In this document: positions 44,640-53,492 of the stretch, piece by piece
How the letters are laid out: the number at the start of each line of letters is the position of its first letter
Position numbering within the stretch: the first letter of the stretch is position 1
Assembly (NCBI RefSeq): GCF_002266435.3
Contig: NZ_CP029426.2
Location: 806,001-870,000, forward strand
DNA from: Bradyrhizobium amphicarpaeae
GTDB taxonomy: Bacteria; Pseudomonadota; Alphaproteobacteria; Rhizobiales; Xanthobacteraceae
Length of the DNA stretch: 64,000 nt
Reading direction: 5' to 3'
The notes under the pieces: generated by a model
Told to the model about the DNA's origin: nothing
Seen by the model: only the letters and a program-made list of their open reading frames with translations
Database searches by the model: none
Program-made: the position numbers and the translations under genes

Positions 44640-45059
44640 ATGACACAAGCGGCGAAAACACTCTACACGGCCATGACCCACACCAGCGGCGGGCGACACG
44701 ACGGCATATCACGCAGCTCCGATGGCCGCCTCGACGTCAGGCTGTCGCCGCCGGGTGGCGCAGGCATCGGCACCAATCCCGAGCAATTGTTCGCGGCCGG
44801 CTGGTCGGCCTGCTTCGAAGGCGCGATGGAGGTTGCCGCGCGCAAGCGGAAAATCGTGCTTCCGAGAAAAAGCGCGATCGATGCGGAAATCGATCTTCTC
44901 CTCGATGAGGGCACCTTCTCTCTAAGGGCGCGCCTCAATGTCAGCCTGCCGGGGCTCGATCCCGAGGTCGCGCGCGGGATCATCGATGATGCCCACCAGA
45001 CCTGTCCTTACTCCGTCGCCGTGCGCGGCAATATCGACGTCACGGTTGCACTGATCTGA
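44640..45059 (+). CDS. Ohr/OsmC family peroxide-reducing protein
   Basis: A 139-residue thiol peroxidase-like protein. The catalytic pair is Cys58 (AAGWSACFEGAM) and Cys122 (DDAHQTCPYSVAVRGN), the arrangement of organic hydroperoxide resistance proteins, and the N-terminus LYTAMTHTSGGRHDGISRSS also fits Ohr. It would reduce organic hydroperoxides with dihydrolipoyl-type electron donors. First gene of a plus-strand run with an alpha/beta hydrolase, a P460-type cytochrome and an SDR; a strong AAGGAG site precedes it. No OhrR-type MarR gene is adjacent. Confidence 0.88.
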   Translation: MTQAAKTLYTAMTHTSGGRHDGISRSSDGRLDVRLSPPGGAGIGTNPEQLFAAGWSACFEGAMEVAARKRKIVLPRKSAIDAEIDLLLDEGTFSLRARLNVSLPGLDPEVARGIIDDAHQTCPYSVAVRGNIDVTVALI

Positions 45060-45091
45060 CGCGCCACCAACGACCAACGAGGTACACCACC

Positions 45092-46120
45092 ATGAAGCAA
45101 ATCATCGATCGGAACCGCCGCAAATTCTTTGGCGTCGCCGCAGGAACCGTCACTGTCGGTCTCGGCATCGTCGACTTCGCCCGCGCCGAGACGGAAGCGC
45201 CGGGCCCTTCGGTATCGAATGCGTCGTTCGGAACGATCAAGCAGATCGACGCCGGCGTTCTCAATGTCGGCTATGCCGAGGCCGGCCCGTCCATCGGTCC
45301 CGTCGCGATCCTGCTGCATGGCTGGCCCTACGACATTCACGCCTTCGTCGATGTTGCGCCGATCCTCGCCAAGGCCGGCTATCGCGTCATCATTCCTTAT
45401 CTGCGCGGTTACGGATCGACGCATTTCCTCTCCGGCGAGACGCTGCGCAATGGCGAGCCCGCCGCCATGGCGGCGGACATCATCGCGCTGATGGACAAGC
45501 TCGACATCAAGAAGGCGGTCGTCGCCGGCTTCGACTGGGGCGCGCGCACCGCCGACATCATCGCCGCGCTGTGGCCGGAGCGCTGCCGCGCGCTGGTGTC
45601 AGTCAGCGGCTATCTGATCTCCAGCCAGGCCGCCGGCAACGCGCCGCTGCCGCCATCGGCCGAGCTGCAATGGTGGTATCAGTTCTATTTCGCGACTGAG
45701 CGTGGCCGGGCCGGATACGAGAAGTACACGCACGATTTCGCAAAACTGATCTGGAAGCTCGCTTCCCCGCAATGGAAGTTCGACGACGCCACCTTCGCCC
45801 GGAGCGCGGCGTCGCTCGACAACAAGGATCATGTCGCGATCACGATCCACAATTACCGCTGGCGGCTGGGGCTCGCCAAGGGTGAAGCGAAATACGAGGA
45901 GCTTGAAAAGAAACTCGCGGCAGTTCCAGTCATCAACGTCCCGACGATCACGATGGAAGGCGACGCCAACGGTGCACCGCACCCCGACCCCAGCGCCTAT
46001 GCCAAGAAATTTTCCGGCCGATACGAATTTCGGCTGATCACCGGCGGTATCGGCCACAATCTGCCGCAGGAGGCGCCGCAGGCCTTTGCCAAGGCTGTCA
46101 TCGACGCCGACGGCGCTTGA
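45092..46120 (+). CDS. Tat-exported alpha/beta hydrolase, epoxide hydrolase/dehalogenase-like
   Basis: A 342-residue protein. The N-terminus carries a twin-arginine signal (RNRRKFFGVAAGTVTVGLGI) cleaved near ARAE. The alpha/beta hydrolase core has the oxyanion HGW at 76-78, the nucleophile elbow GFDWG with Asp148 (Asp, not Ser, as in epoxide hydrolases and haloalkane dehalogenases) and the catalytic His322 in GGIGHNLPQEAP. The cap domain (about 175-260) is Trp/Tyr-rich. Folding before export fits Tat use. Starts 32 nt after ohr. The substrate is unknown. Confidence 0.85.
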   Translation: MKQIIDRNRRKFFGVAAGTVTVGLGIVDFARAETEAPGPSVSNASFGTIKQIDAGVLNVGYAEAGPSIGPVAILLHGWPYDIHAFVDVAPILAKAGYRVIIPYLRGYGSTHFLSGETLRNGEPAAMAADIIALMDKLDIKKAVVAGFDWGARTADIIAALWPERCRALVSVSGYLISSQAAGNAPLPPSAELQWWYQFYFATERGRAGYEKYTHDFAKLIWKLASPQWKFDDATFARSAASLDNKDHVAITIHNYRWRLGLAKGEAKYEELEKKLAAVPVINVPTITMEGDANGAPHPDPSAYAKKFSGRYEFRLITGGIGHNLPQEAPQAFAKAVIDADGA

Positions 46121-46192
46121 GTAATCGTCAGTGCCTCGGTCCAGCCTCGCCTGGATCGAGGACATTCGTTAATCCCACCCCGGTGAAACATC

Positions 46193-46756
46193 ATGACGTC
46201 GACTGAAACTGAAGAGAAGAGATCGTCGTTCCCGACGGTGATCGTGCTCGCTGCGATTGTGATCGTGGTTCTCCTGACATGCGTGCCCTATCTCGTTACG
46301 GTCGCGCTTGCGGAGGAGGCGGCGGAACGTGCTACGACCGACGCGTCGCCGATCTTCGGTGTCACGCTTCCGCCCGGCTACAAGCAGTGGGAGTTGATCG
46401 CGCCGGCAGAGGAGGCCGCCCCGCTCGACGAGCTTCGCGCTGTCGTCGGCAACCAGACCGCAATCGACGCCTATCAGGCCGGAAAGCTGCCGTTCCCCGA
46501 CGGCACCATCCTGGTCAAGCGCGCTTGGAAGCGGAAGCAATCGTCTGATTTCGCATCCGCGACGGTTCCTGGCGCCGCGACCACCGTGCAGGTGATGGTC
46601 AAGGATTCCCAAAAATATGCCGCGACCGGCGGCTGGGGTTTCGGCCGTTTCATCAACGGCAAGCCGGTCGACGAGGCCCAGCACCGTACCTGCTTCGCCT
46701 GCCACGAAGCGCGGGTCAAGAACCGGGATTACGTCTTCACGCGGCTGGCGCCGTGA
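46193..46756 (+). CDS. Cytochrome P460-type c-haem protein
   Basis: A 187-residue protein with an N-terminal membrane anchor or signal (about 14-40, TVIVLAAIVIVVLLTCVPYL) and a periplasmic domain containing GTILVKRAWKRK, TTVQVMVKDSQKYAATGGWG and the c-type haem motif Cys167-Phe-Ala-Cys170-His171. This pattern is that of the cytochrome P460 family; well-studied members oxidise hydroxylamine, but many homologues are uncharacterised. Its stop overlaps a GTG (46753) that could initiate the SDR. Confidence 0.82.
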   Translation: MTSTETEEKRSSFPTVIVLAAIVIVVLLTCVPYLVTVALAEEAAERATTDASPIFGVTLPPGYKQWELIAPAEEAAPLDELRAVVGNQTAIDAYQAGKLPFPDGTILVKRAWKRKQSSDFASATVPGAATTVQVMVKDSQKYAATGGWGFGRFINGKPVDEAQHRTCFACHEARVKNRDYVFTRLAP

Positions 46757-46773
46757 AGCGCCCGGAAACGATA

Positions 46774-47598
46774 ATGTCGAAGACCTGGTTCATCAGCGGC
46801 AGCTCGCGCGGACTTGGCCGCGCGCTCACGGAAGCTGCGCTCGCGGCGGGAAATCGTGTCGTCGCTTCCGCGCGCGACACGGTTCCGCTCGAACCCTTGC
46901 TTGAACGTTTCGGGGAGCGATTGCGGCTGGCAAAGCTCGACGTGACCGATGATGCCGCCGCGCAGGCCGCGATCGGTCTCGCCGTGGAGGCATATGGCGA
47001 CATCGATGTCGTCGTGAATAACGCCGGCTACGGCGAGCTCGGGTCGGTCGAGGACACCACCCTGGCGTCTTTCCGGCAGCAGATCGAGGTCAACCTGATC
47101 GGCACCATCATCGTCACCAAGGCGGCGATCCCCGTGCTGCGTCGTCAGCGCCGCGGCCATATCGTGCAGGTCTCGTCCGTCGGCGGACGGATCGGTGCTC
47201 CCGCCCGCGCCGCCTATTCCGCGGCGAAATGGGGCATCGAAGGCTTCTCGGAGTCGCTGGCGCGCGAGATGGCGCTGATTGGCGTCCACGTGACGATTGT
47301 CGAGCCCGGCGGTTTCAGGACCGGCTTCGCACAGACCGCGCACGCGACCGGAGAGGGGCGTACCGAGTATGATGCCGTCGTCGGCGCGGCCGTCAGGATG
47401 CAGCGAGACTACGACGGCCGCCAGCCCGGCGACCCCGCGAAGGCGGCAGCAGTTCTCCTGGAGATCGTCGAGATGGATCGACCACCCTTGCGCATCGCGC
47501 TCGGCAGCGATGCCGTCAACGCCATCTCCACGACTGACCGGAAACGTCTCGAAGAGCTCGAGAGCTGGCGCACACTCAGCGTGTCGACGGATTACTGA
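46774..47598 (+). CDS. Short-chain dehydrogenase/reductase
   Basis: A 274-residue classical SDR. The nucleotide-binding motif reads SGSSRGLGRAL (residues about 8-18), followed by LDVTDD, the NNAG motif (VVVNNAGYGE), the catalytic Ser in VQVSSVGGRIG and the YxxxK pair in YSAAKWGIEGF. The ATG at 46774 gives the canonical MSKTWFISGSSRG opening; a GTG at 46753 overlapping the cytochrome stop would add seven residues. Last gene of the ohr-led run. The substrate is unknown. Confidence 0.9.
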   Translation: MSKTWFISGSSRGLGRALTEAALAAGNRVVASARDTVPLEPLLERFGERLRLAKLDVTDDAAAQAAIGLAVEAYGDIDVVVNNAGYGELGSVEDTTLASFRQQIEVNLIGTIIVTKAAIPVLRRQRRGHIVQVSSVGGRIGAPARAAYSAAKWGIEGFSESLAREMALIGVHVTIVEPGGFRTGFAQTAHATGEGRTEYDAVVGAAVRMQRDYDGRQPGDPAKAAAVLLEIVEMDRPPLRIALGSDAVNAISTTDRKRLEELESWRTLSVSTDY

Positions 47599-47604
47599 AG
47601 CGCT

Positions 47605-50600
47605 TTACTCCGCCGCCACCATCTGCTGCGTGCGCCACTGCCCGAGCAGCGCGCGCAGCGACGCCGGCTTCACCGGCTTGTTCAGCACCGCGACCTTCTC
47701 GTCGCGTGCGGCCACCTGCACGGCGGGGCTGCGGTCGGCGGTGATCAGGATCGCAGGGATTGCGTCGCCGAAACGGCGGCGGATCTCGCGGATGGCCGCG
47801 ATGCCGTTGCCGCGGTCGAGATGATAGTCGACAAGGAGACCGGTGACGCGCCGTCCGGCGGCTTCGATCGCGGCGATCGCGCCCTCGGGATCGGCGACCG
47901 CGATCACCTCGGCGTCCCAGGCCTTCAGCAGCGTGCGCATGCCGTCGAGGATCGCGGCGTCGTTCTCGATGCACACGATGAGCGCGCCCGAGATCGGCGT
48001 GCGCGCCAGCGGCGTCGCGCTGGTCACGGCGGCGGTGTGGGTGATCGCCTTCGCCGTCGGCACCGTCACGGAGAAGACCGAGCCACCGCTTTTATTGCCG
48101 TCGATGGCGATGCCGTGCTTGAGCACGCGCGCCAGCCGTTCGACGATCGACAGGCCGAGCCCCAGCCCGCGCGCGATCCGCGCGCCCTGCTCGAGGCGGT
48201 GGAATTCCTTGAAGATCTCGCCGCGCTTGACCTGTGGGATGCCGACGCCGGTGTCGTAGACGCAGATCTTGAGCGACGGGCCTTGCCGGCGGCAGCCGAC
48301 CAGCACGCGGCCGCGAGGGGTGTATTTGATCGCGTTCGAGATCAGGTTCTGCAGCAGGCGACGCAGCAGCAGCCGGTCCGATTCGACCGGCAGCGAGCAG
48401 GGCACGAACGCGAGCTTCAGATTCTTGGCGCGCGCGATCGGCGCGAACTCGATCTCCAGCGAGCGCATCAGGTCGGCCATCTTGAAACTCGAGATCGAGG
48501 TCGCCATCGCGCCGGCATCCAGCCGCGAGATGTCGAGCAGCGCGCCGAGGATTTCCTCGATCGCTTGCAGCGATTCGTCGATGTTCTCGACCAGCCGCGT
48601 CTCCTCGCCGCTGTGCTGTCGCTCGACCAGGCTCGTGACATAGAGCCGCGCCGCGTTCAGCGGCTGGAGAATGTCGTGGCTGGCCGCCGCAAGGAAGCGT
48701 GTCTTGGAGATGCTGGCGTCTTCCGCCGCGCTCTTGGCCAGTGCCAGCTCGGAGTTCAGCCGCGTCAATTCCTCGGTGCGGTCGCGCACGCGCTTTTCCA
48801 GCGTCGCATTGGCGCGCTCCAGCGCTTCCGCCGCCTCGAAGGTCGGCGTGACATCGGTGAAGGTGATGACGAAGCCGCTGCCCGGCATGCGGTTGGTGAG
48901 CACCTCGATCACCATGTGGCGTTCCGGCAGTCGTTCCAGATATGGCTCGCTGTCGGTGGTGTAGGCGGCGAGGCGCCGCTCCAGCATGGTCTCGCGCTCG
49001 ACCGGGTCGTCCGGATCGCTCACGCCGATGAATTCCAGGATCTCGCGCAGCGGCGTGCCGAACTGGACGATGTGCGGGGGCACGTTGAGGAGATCGCCGA
49101 ACTGCCGGTTGGAGCAGATCAGCTGCAGGTCGGCGTCGAACACGGCGATGCCCTGGCGCACGTGGTTGAGCGCGGTCTGCAGGATCTCGCGGTTGAAATG
49201 CAGGGCCGCGTGCGAGTCGTCGAGCAGTTTGAGCGCGGCCTTCGCCGAGACGGTGCGCTTGCGCAGCAACAGCGACATCACGAGGCGCGAGGAGGCAGCG
49301 CCGATCGAGGAGGCGATCAAATGCTCGGCGTGCTGCAGCAGCTCGAAATCGGCGGGCGCTCCGGTCTCCAGCCGAACGTTGCGCCGCGCCGAGAATGCCT
49401 CGAAGGAATGCCGGGCGCGCTCGGGTCCCAGATATTGCGCCACCGTGGTCTGGATGTCCTGCACGGTGACGGTGGTGCGCCAGCGGCGGAAGCTCGGCGA
49501 GATCGGCGCGAGCGTGTTGGGCACGAACAGATCGGCCTGCAACAGCTCGATGGACGACGGCCGGCGCGCCAGCGACAGCAGTACATAGGTCAGGATGTTG
49601 AGCGACAGCGACCAGATCACGCCGTGCATCAGGGGAGACAGATCGGCGCCGAACAGCGCCTGCGGCCGCAGCGCCTCGATGCCGAACGGGCCGTGCTGCA
49701 GCAGCAGGATGCCCGATGTCGAGGAATCCATGAAACTCGGGATGAACAGCGTGTAGAGCCACACGACGAAGCCGACCAGCATGCCGCCGATCGCGCCGCG
49801 CGCGGTCGCGCGCCGCCACAGCAGACCGCCGAAGAAGCTCGGCGCAAGCTGGGCGATGGCGGCAAAGGAGAGCAGGCCGATCGCCGCGAGCTGGGTATTG
49901 CCGAGCGCGCGGTAGTAGAAATAGGCCATCACCATGATGGCGAAGATCGCGAGCCGCCGCGAGCGCAGCAGGAAGTCGCTGAAATCGGCGCCGCCGGTGC
50001 GTCCCTCCGGCCGTCGCTGCAGCACCAGCGGCACCACGAGGTCGTTCGAGACCATGATCGAGAGCGCGACGCATTCGACGATCACCATCGCGGTCGCCGC
50101 CGACAGGCCGCCGACGAAAATGGCGACGCTGAGAAGCCCCGCACCGCCCTCCATCGGCAGCGCCAGTACGTACATATCGGGGTCGGCCGCGCCGAACGGG
50201 AAGCTGACGAGGCCGGCGAGCGCGATCGGGATCACGAACAGATTGATGGCGACGAGGTAGAGCGGGAACAGCCAGCGCGCGCGGCCGACCTCGGCGTCGG
50301 AGGAGTTCTCGACCACACTGACGTGGAACTGGCGCGGCAGCAGCATGATCGCGCAGAGCGACAGCAGCGTCATGGTGAGGAAGTTGCCGATCGACGGCGA
50401 ATAATTGATGGCGCGCACCGCTTCCGGCGTCTTCATGGCGCGCTCGATCAATTCGTGCGGTGAGAACATCCAGAAGGTGACGAAGATGCCGGCGGCGAGG
50501 AAGGCGACCAGCTTGATGATGGATTCGGTCGCCACCGCCAGCATCAATCCGTGCTGGTGCTCGGTGGCGTCGGTCTGCCGCGTGCCGAAAAGCACGGCGA

Positions 50601-51114
50601 AGGCCGCCATCGCCAGCGTCACCATCAGCGCGACGTCGCCGACGATCGGGATGTGGGAGAAGGCCTGGTCTTCGCTCAGGATCGTCTCAAGCGAGGACGC
50701 CACCGCCTTGAGCTGCAGTGCGATGTAGGGCACCGATCCGATGATCGCGATCAGCGCCACCGTCGCCGCCACCGCCTGGCTCTTGCCGTAGCGGGCCCCG
50801 ATGAAGTCGGCGATCGAGGTGATGTTGTGGGCCTTCGCCAGCTGGATTACGCGGCGGAGTACGCCGGCCCCCAGCCCGATCATCAGGATCGGGCCGACAT
50901 AGATGGCGAGGAAGTCGGTCGAGGTACGGGTGGCGAAGCCGACCGAGCCGAAAAATGTCCAGGAGGTGCAGTAGATCGCCAGCGAGAGCGGATAGATCAG
51001 CCCGGGGGCACGCCCGCGCCCGGCCGGCGAGCGGCGGTCGCCATGGCTCGCCACCAGGAACAGGAAGCCGATATAGCCGAAGGCGGCGGCGATCACGCCC
51101 CAGTCGTGCAGCAT
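47605..51114 (-). CDS. Hybrid histidine kinase fused to a sodium/solute symporter-like domain
   Basis: A 1169-residue protein. Residues 1 to about 500 form a twelve-helix SSS-type module (GLIYPLSLAIYCTSWTFFGS; FIGARYGKSQAVAATVALIA; NDLVVPLVLQRR). A PAS-like domain follows (about 640-760: GIAVFDADLQLICSNRQFGD), then a coiled coil, the HisKA domain with phospho-acceptor His813 (LAAASHDILQPLNAARLYV), an HATPase domain (LLQNLISNAIKYTPRGR; VYDTGVGIP; RGLGLGLSIVERLA) and a C-terminal receiver with Asp1096 (GLLVDYHLDRGNG). Related proteins such as CbrA couple a transport-like sensor to carbon metabolism. No partner regulator is adjacent; the orphan regulator at 40925 is a candidate. Confidence 0.92.
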   Translation of the reverse strand: MLHDWGVIAAAFGYIGFLFLVASHGDRRSPAGRGRAPGLIYPLSLAIYCTSWTFFGSVGFATRTSTDFLAIYVGPILMIGLGAGVLRRVIQLAKAHNITSIADFIGARYGKSQAVAATVALIAIIGSVPYIALQLKAVASSLETILSEDQAFSHIPIVGDVALMVTLAMAAFAVLFGTRQTDATEHQHGLMLAVATESIIKLVAFLAAGIFVTFWMFSPHELIERAMKTPEAVRAINYSPSIGNFLTMTLLSLCAIMLLPRQFHVSVVENSSDAEVGRARWLFPLYLVAINLFVIPIALAGLVSFPFGAADPDMYVLALPMEGGAGLLSVAIFVGGLSAATAMVIVECVALSIMVSNDLVVPLVLQRRPEGRTGGADFSDFLLRSRRLAIFAIMVMAYFYYRALGNTQLAAIGLLSFAAIAQLAPSFFGGLLWRRATARGAIGGMLVGFVVWLYTLFIPSFMDSSTSGILLLQHGPFGIEALRPQALFGADLSPLMHGVIWSLSLNILTYVLLSLARRPSSIELLQADLFVPNTLAPISPSFRRWRTTVTVQDIQTTVAQYLGPERARHSFEAFSARRNVRLETGAPADFELLQHAEHLIASSIGAASSRLVMSLLLRKRTVSAKAALKLLDDSHAALHFNREILQTALNHVRQGIAVFDADLQLICSNRQFGDLLNVPPHIVQFGTPLREILEFIGVSDPDDPVERETMLERRLAAYTTDSEPYLERLPERHMVIEVLTNRMPGSGFVITFTDVTPTFEAAEALERANATLEKRVRDRTEELTRLNSELALAKSAAEDASISKTRFLAAASHDILQPLNAARLYVTSLVERQHSGEETRLVENIDESLQAIEEILGALLDISRLDAGAMATSISSFKMADLMRSLEIEFAPIARAKNLKLAFVPCSLPVESDRLLLRRLLQNLISNAIKYTPRGRVLVGCRRQGPSLKICVYDTGVGIPQVKRGEIFKEFHRLEQGARIARGLGLGLSIVERLARVLKHGIAIDGNKSGGSVFSVTVPTAKAITHTAAVTSATPLARTPISGALIVCIENDAAILDGMRTLLKAWDAEVIAVADPEGAIAAIEAAGRRVTGLLVDYHLDRGNGIAAIREIRRRFGDAIPAILITADRSPAVQVAARDEKVAVLNKPVKPASLRALLGQWRTQQMVAAE

Positions 51115-51263
51115 GGCGAGGTGCGCTTCTCCCTGGGCGCCATCGCGCCCGATCTAATTTTCGCTGCAAACCTAGCGCGTTGGACGAGAGGAGGCGACAG
51201 CGAAATGCCGGCTGAAGGCGGGAACTGGGGGTGTCGTTAAGGTGAGGACGTGCGGCAGCGTCC

Positions 51264-51421
51264 TACCCTCCCCTGGAGGGGCAGGGTCGCTCGCGCGCAG
51301 CGCGAGCGGGCCGGGGTGATCTTTCCACACGGGTAGTCTTGGCGGGGAAAGACCTTCACCCCACCCCGTCTCACATTGCGCTACGCTTGACGTGAGCCGA
51401 CCCTCGCCCTCCAGGGAGGGT
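51264..51421. repeat. Large palindromic repeat, about 160 bp
   Basis: Outer arms (ACCCTCCCCTGGAGGG and CCCTCCAGGGAGGGT), inner arms (GGGCCGGGGTGA and TCACCCCACCCCG) and central matching segments (ATCTTTCCAC and GGGAAAGA) give a cruciform-capable element. It fills most of the 317-bp gap between the hybrid kinase and hemA. It is of the family commonly dispersed in Bradyrhizobium chromosomes and shares G/C-run style, but not sequence, with the 10246 and 38294 elements. Confidence 0.8.
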
Positions 51422-51431
51422 TGAAGAACGC

Positions 51432-52661
51432 CTACTCCGCCGCCAGCGACTTCGCGCGCAGCGGCAGGCCGAGACGGTCCCACACCTGCAGCAGGGCTTC
51501 GGCGAGCTGATCGATCAGGCCGTCGTCGTGATAGGGCGAGGGCGTGATGCGCAGCCGCTCGCTGCCCTTGGCGACCGTTGGATAGTTGATCGGCTGGATG
51601 TAGATGCCGTGCTCTTCCAGCAGCAGGTCGGACGCCTGCTTGCACTTCTCGGCATCGCCGATGAACAACGGTACGATGTGGGTGTCGCTCGACATCACAG
51701 GCAGGCCGGCGGCGTTGAGGATCGCCTTGACGCGGGCGGCACGATCCTGGTGGCGCTCGCGCTCCCAGTTCGAGGTCTTCAGATGCTTGATCGCGGCGGT
51801 CGCGGCCGAGCAGATCGCCGGTGGCAGCGCGGTGGTGAAGATGAAGCCAGGCGCATAGGAGCGCACGGCGTCGATGATCTGGCCGTTGGCGGCGATGTAG
51901 CCGCCGAGGCAGCCAAAGGCTTTCGCCAGCGTGCCTTCGAGGATGTCGATGCGATGCATGACGCCGTCACGCTCGGCAATGCCGCCGCCGCGCGGGCCGT
52001 ACATGCCGACCGCGTGGACCTCGTCGACATAAGTCATGGCGTCGTACTTCTCGGCGAGATCGCAGATCCTGGCGAGCGGAGCGACGTCGCCGTCCATGGA
52101 ATAGAGGCTCTCGCAGACGATCAGCTTCGGCCGCTTCGGGTCGGCCGCTTTCAACAGCTGCTCCAGATGCGCAACATCGTTGTGGCGGAACACGACACGC
52201 TCGCAGCCGGACTGGCGGATGCCTTCGATCATCGAATTGTGGTTGAGCTCGTCCGAGAGGATGAGGCAGTTCGGAAGGAGCTTTGCGATGGTCGGGATGC
52301 CGGTCTGGTTCGAGACATAGCCCGAGGTGAACAGCAGCGCGGCTTCCTTGCCGTGGAGATCGGCGAGCTCGGCCTCGAGCTGGACCAGCGGATGATGCGT
52401 GCCGGCGATGTTGCGGGTGCCGCCGGCGCCGGTGCCGACGCGCGTCGCGGTCTCGACCATGGCGCCGACCACCTTCGGGTGCTGGCCCATGCCGAGATAA
52501 TCGTTGGAGCACCAGATCACGACGTCGCTCTTGCCCTTGGGCGAGTGCCAGACCGCGTGCGGGAATCGGCCGGCCGTGCGCTCCAAGTCGGCGAAAACCC
52601 GGTAGCGGCGCTCGGCGTGGAGACGATCGAGGGCGGAATCGAAGAACTCGTTGTAATCCAT
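51432..52661 (-). CDS. hemA: 5-Aminolevulinate synthase
   Basis: A 409-residue PLP enzyme that condenses glycine with succinyl-CoA, the first step of tetrapyrrole synthesis in the alphaproteobacterial C4 pathway. Blocks are [52 protein letters not shown] and the PLP lysine Lys247 in [15 protein letters not shown]. Its upstream region carries a perfect FNR/FixK-type box at 52798-52811. In Bradyrhizobium hemA is known to respond to oxygen limitation through the FixLJ system, which the box would explain. Confidence 0.97.
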   Translation of the reverse strand: MDYNEFFDSALDRLHAERRYRVFADLERTAGRFPHAVWHSPKGKSDVVIWCSNDYLGMGQHPKVVGAMVETATRVGTGAGGTRNIAGTHHPLVQLEAELADLHGKEAALLFTSGYVSNQTGIPTIAKLLPNCLILSDELNHNSMIEGIRQSGCERVVFRHNDVAHLEQLLKAADPKRPKLIVCESLYSMDGDVAPLARICDLAEKYDAMTYVDEVHAVGMYGPRGGGIAERDGVMHRIDILEGTLAKAFGCLGGYIAANGQIIDAVRSYAPGFIFTTALPPAICSAATAAIKHLKTSNWERERHQDRAARVKAILNAAGLPVMSSDTHIVPLFIGDAEKCKQASDLLLEEHGIYIQPINYPTVAKGSERLRITPSPYHDDGLIDQLAEALLQVWDRLGLPLRAKSLAAE

Positions 52662-52797
52662 CGGCGAAAACCTAAGACGGAACTGACCAAGAGGGCCGCA
52701 TCTTCTTAGAGCTTTTCCAGCTCCAATGTCTATGCGCTATCCCACATTTGGCCGTGAGGAGCATTTGGGCAAAATGCCCTATCGTGCGATTTGAAAT

Positions 52798-52811
52798 TTG
52801 ATCCCGATCAA
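52798..52811. promoter_or_regulatory. Perfect FNR/FixK-type box upstream of hemA
   Basis: TTGATCCCGATCAA is a full dyad matching TTGAT-N4-ATCAA. Its centre is about 143 nt from the hemA start on one side and 197 nt from the aroQ start on the other. If it acts as a class II activator site, the hemA transcript would begin near 52763. The core promoter elements are not obvious on either strand. Confidence 0.7.
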
Positions 52812-53001
52812 GTTTGCGCAACATATGATGTTGCTCTGCAGCATCCGCGGGTGGCGGATTTTGGCCAGCTCGGTCTTCCTTGGCGGCCCCCGGCACGCGC
52901 TTTCCTTGACGCTGCTGCCGGCCCGATCAATCCGAATTTCGCAGCGCATGCGCCATTTGCCCGGAGAGCATGCTCAACCAGGTCTTCGAAAGGACCCTTC
53001 C

Positions 53002-53433
53002 ATGAAGCGCGTGATGATCCTCAACGGTCCCAACCTCAACATGCTCGGCATCCGCGAGCCGCACATCTACGGCATCACGACGCTCGCCGAGGTCAACGCG
53101 AACTGCGAGGCGGCTGCCGCACCGCTCGGGCTCCAGCTCGCCTTCCACCAATCCAACCATGAAGGCGTGCTGGTCGACCTGATCCAGTCGGCGCGGCAGG
53201 ACGCCGATGCCATCATCATCAATCCGGCCGGCTTCTCCTTCACCTCGGTCTCGATCATGGACGCGATCAAGACGTTCGAAGGTCCGGTGCTGGAAGTCCA
53301 CATCTCCAACATCCACGCCCGCGACGAATATCACCGCCACTCCAAGATTTCGTTCGTGGCGACCGGGGTGATTTGTGGGCTGGGCCCGTTCGGCTACATC
53401 GCGGCGCTGCACGCGATCGCGAACATGAAGTGA
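53002..53433 (+). CDS. aroQ: Type II 3-dehydroquinate dehydratase
   Basis: A 143-residue enzyme of the shikimate pathway. The catalytic Tyr23 lies in LGIREPHIYGITTL, followed by FHQSNHEGVLVDLIQSA, IINPAGFSFTSVSIMDAI and VEVHISN-type catalytic-His block EVHISNIHARDEYHRHS. It dehydrates 3-dehydroquinate to 3-dehydroshikimate. The ATG at 53002 has AAAGGA upstream; the frame is open back to 52798 but family alignment supports this start. The 190 nt after the FixK box that precede it show no other feature. An accB/accC pair often follows aroQ in other bacteria but not here. Confidence 0.95.
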   Translation: MKRVMILNGPNLNMLGIREPHIYGITTLAEVNANCEAAAAPLGLQLAFHQSNHEGVLVDLIQSARQDADAIIINPAGFSFTSVSIMDAIKTFEGPVLEVHISNIHARDEYHRHSKISFVATGVICGLGPFGYIAALHAIANMK

Positions 53434-53492
53434 GGTGTCTCAAGACCACGATGCGCTCCTCGCTCCGCAAGCGGGGAGAGGCGAAGAAAACC

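Noticed and set aside
47821..50463. An 880-residue open frame on the plus strand inside the hybrid kinase
   Set aside because: Same composition artefact; no domain is recognisable and the sense frame has all kinase motifs.
52813..52820. TTGCGCAA palindrome next to the hemA FixK box
   Set aside because: At 8 bp it is too short to stand as a separate site and may be chance.
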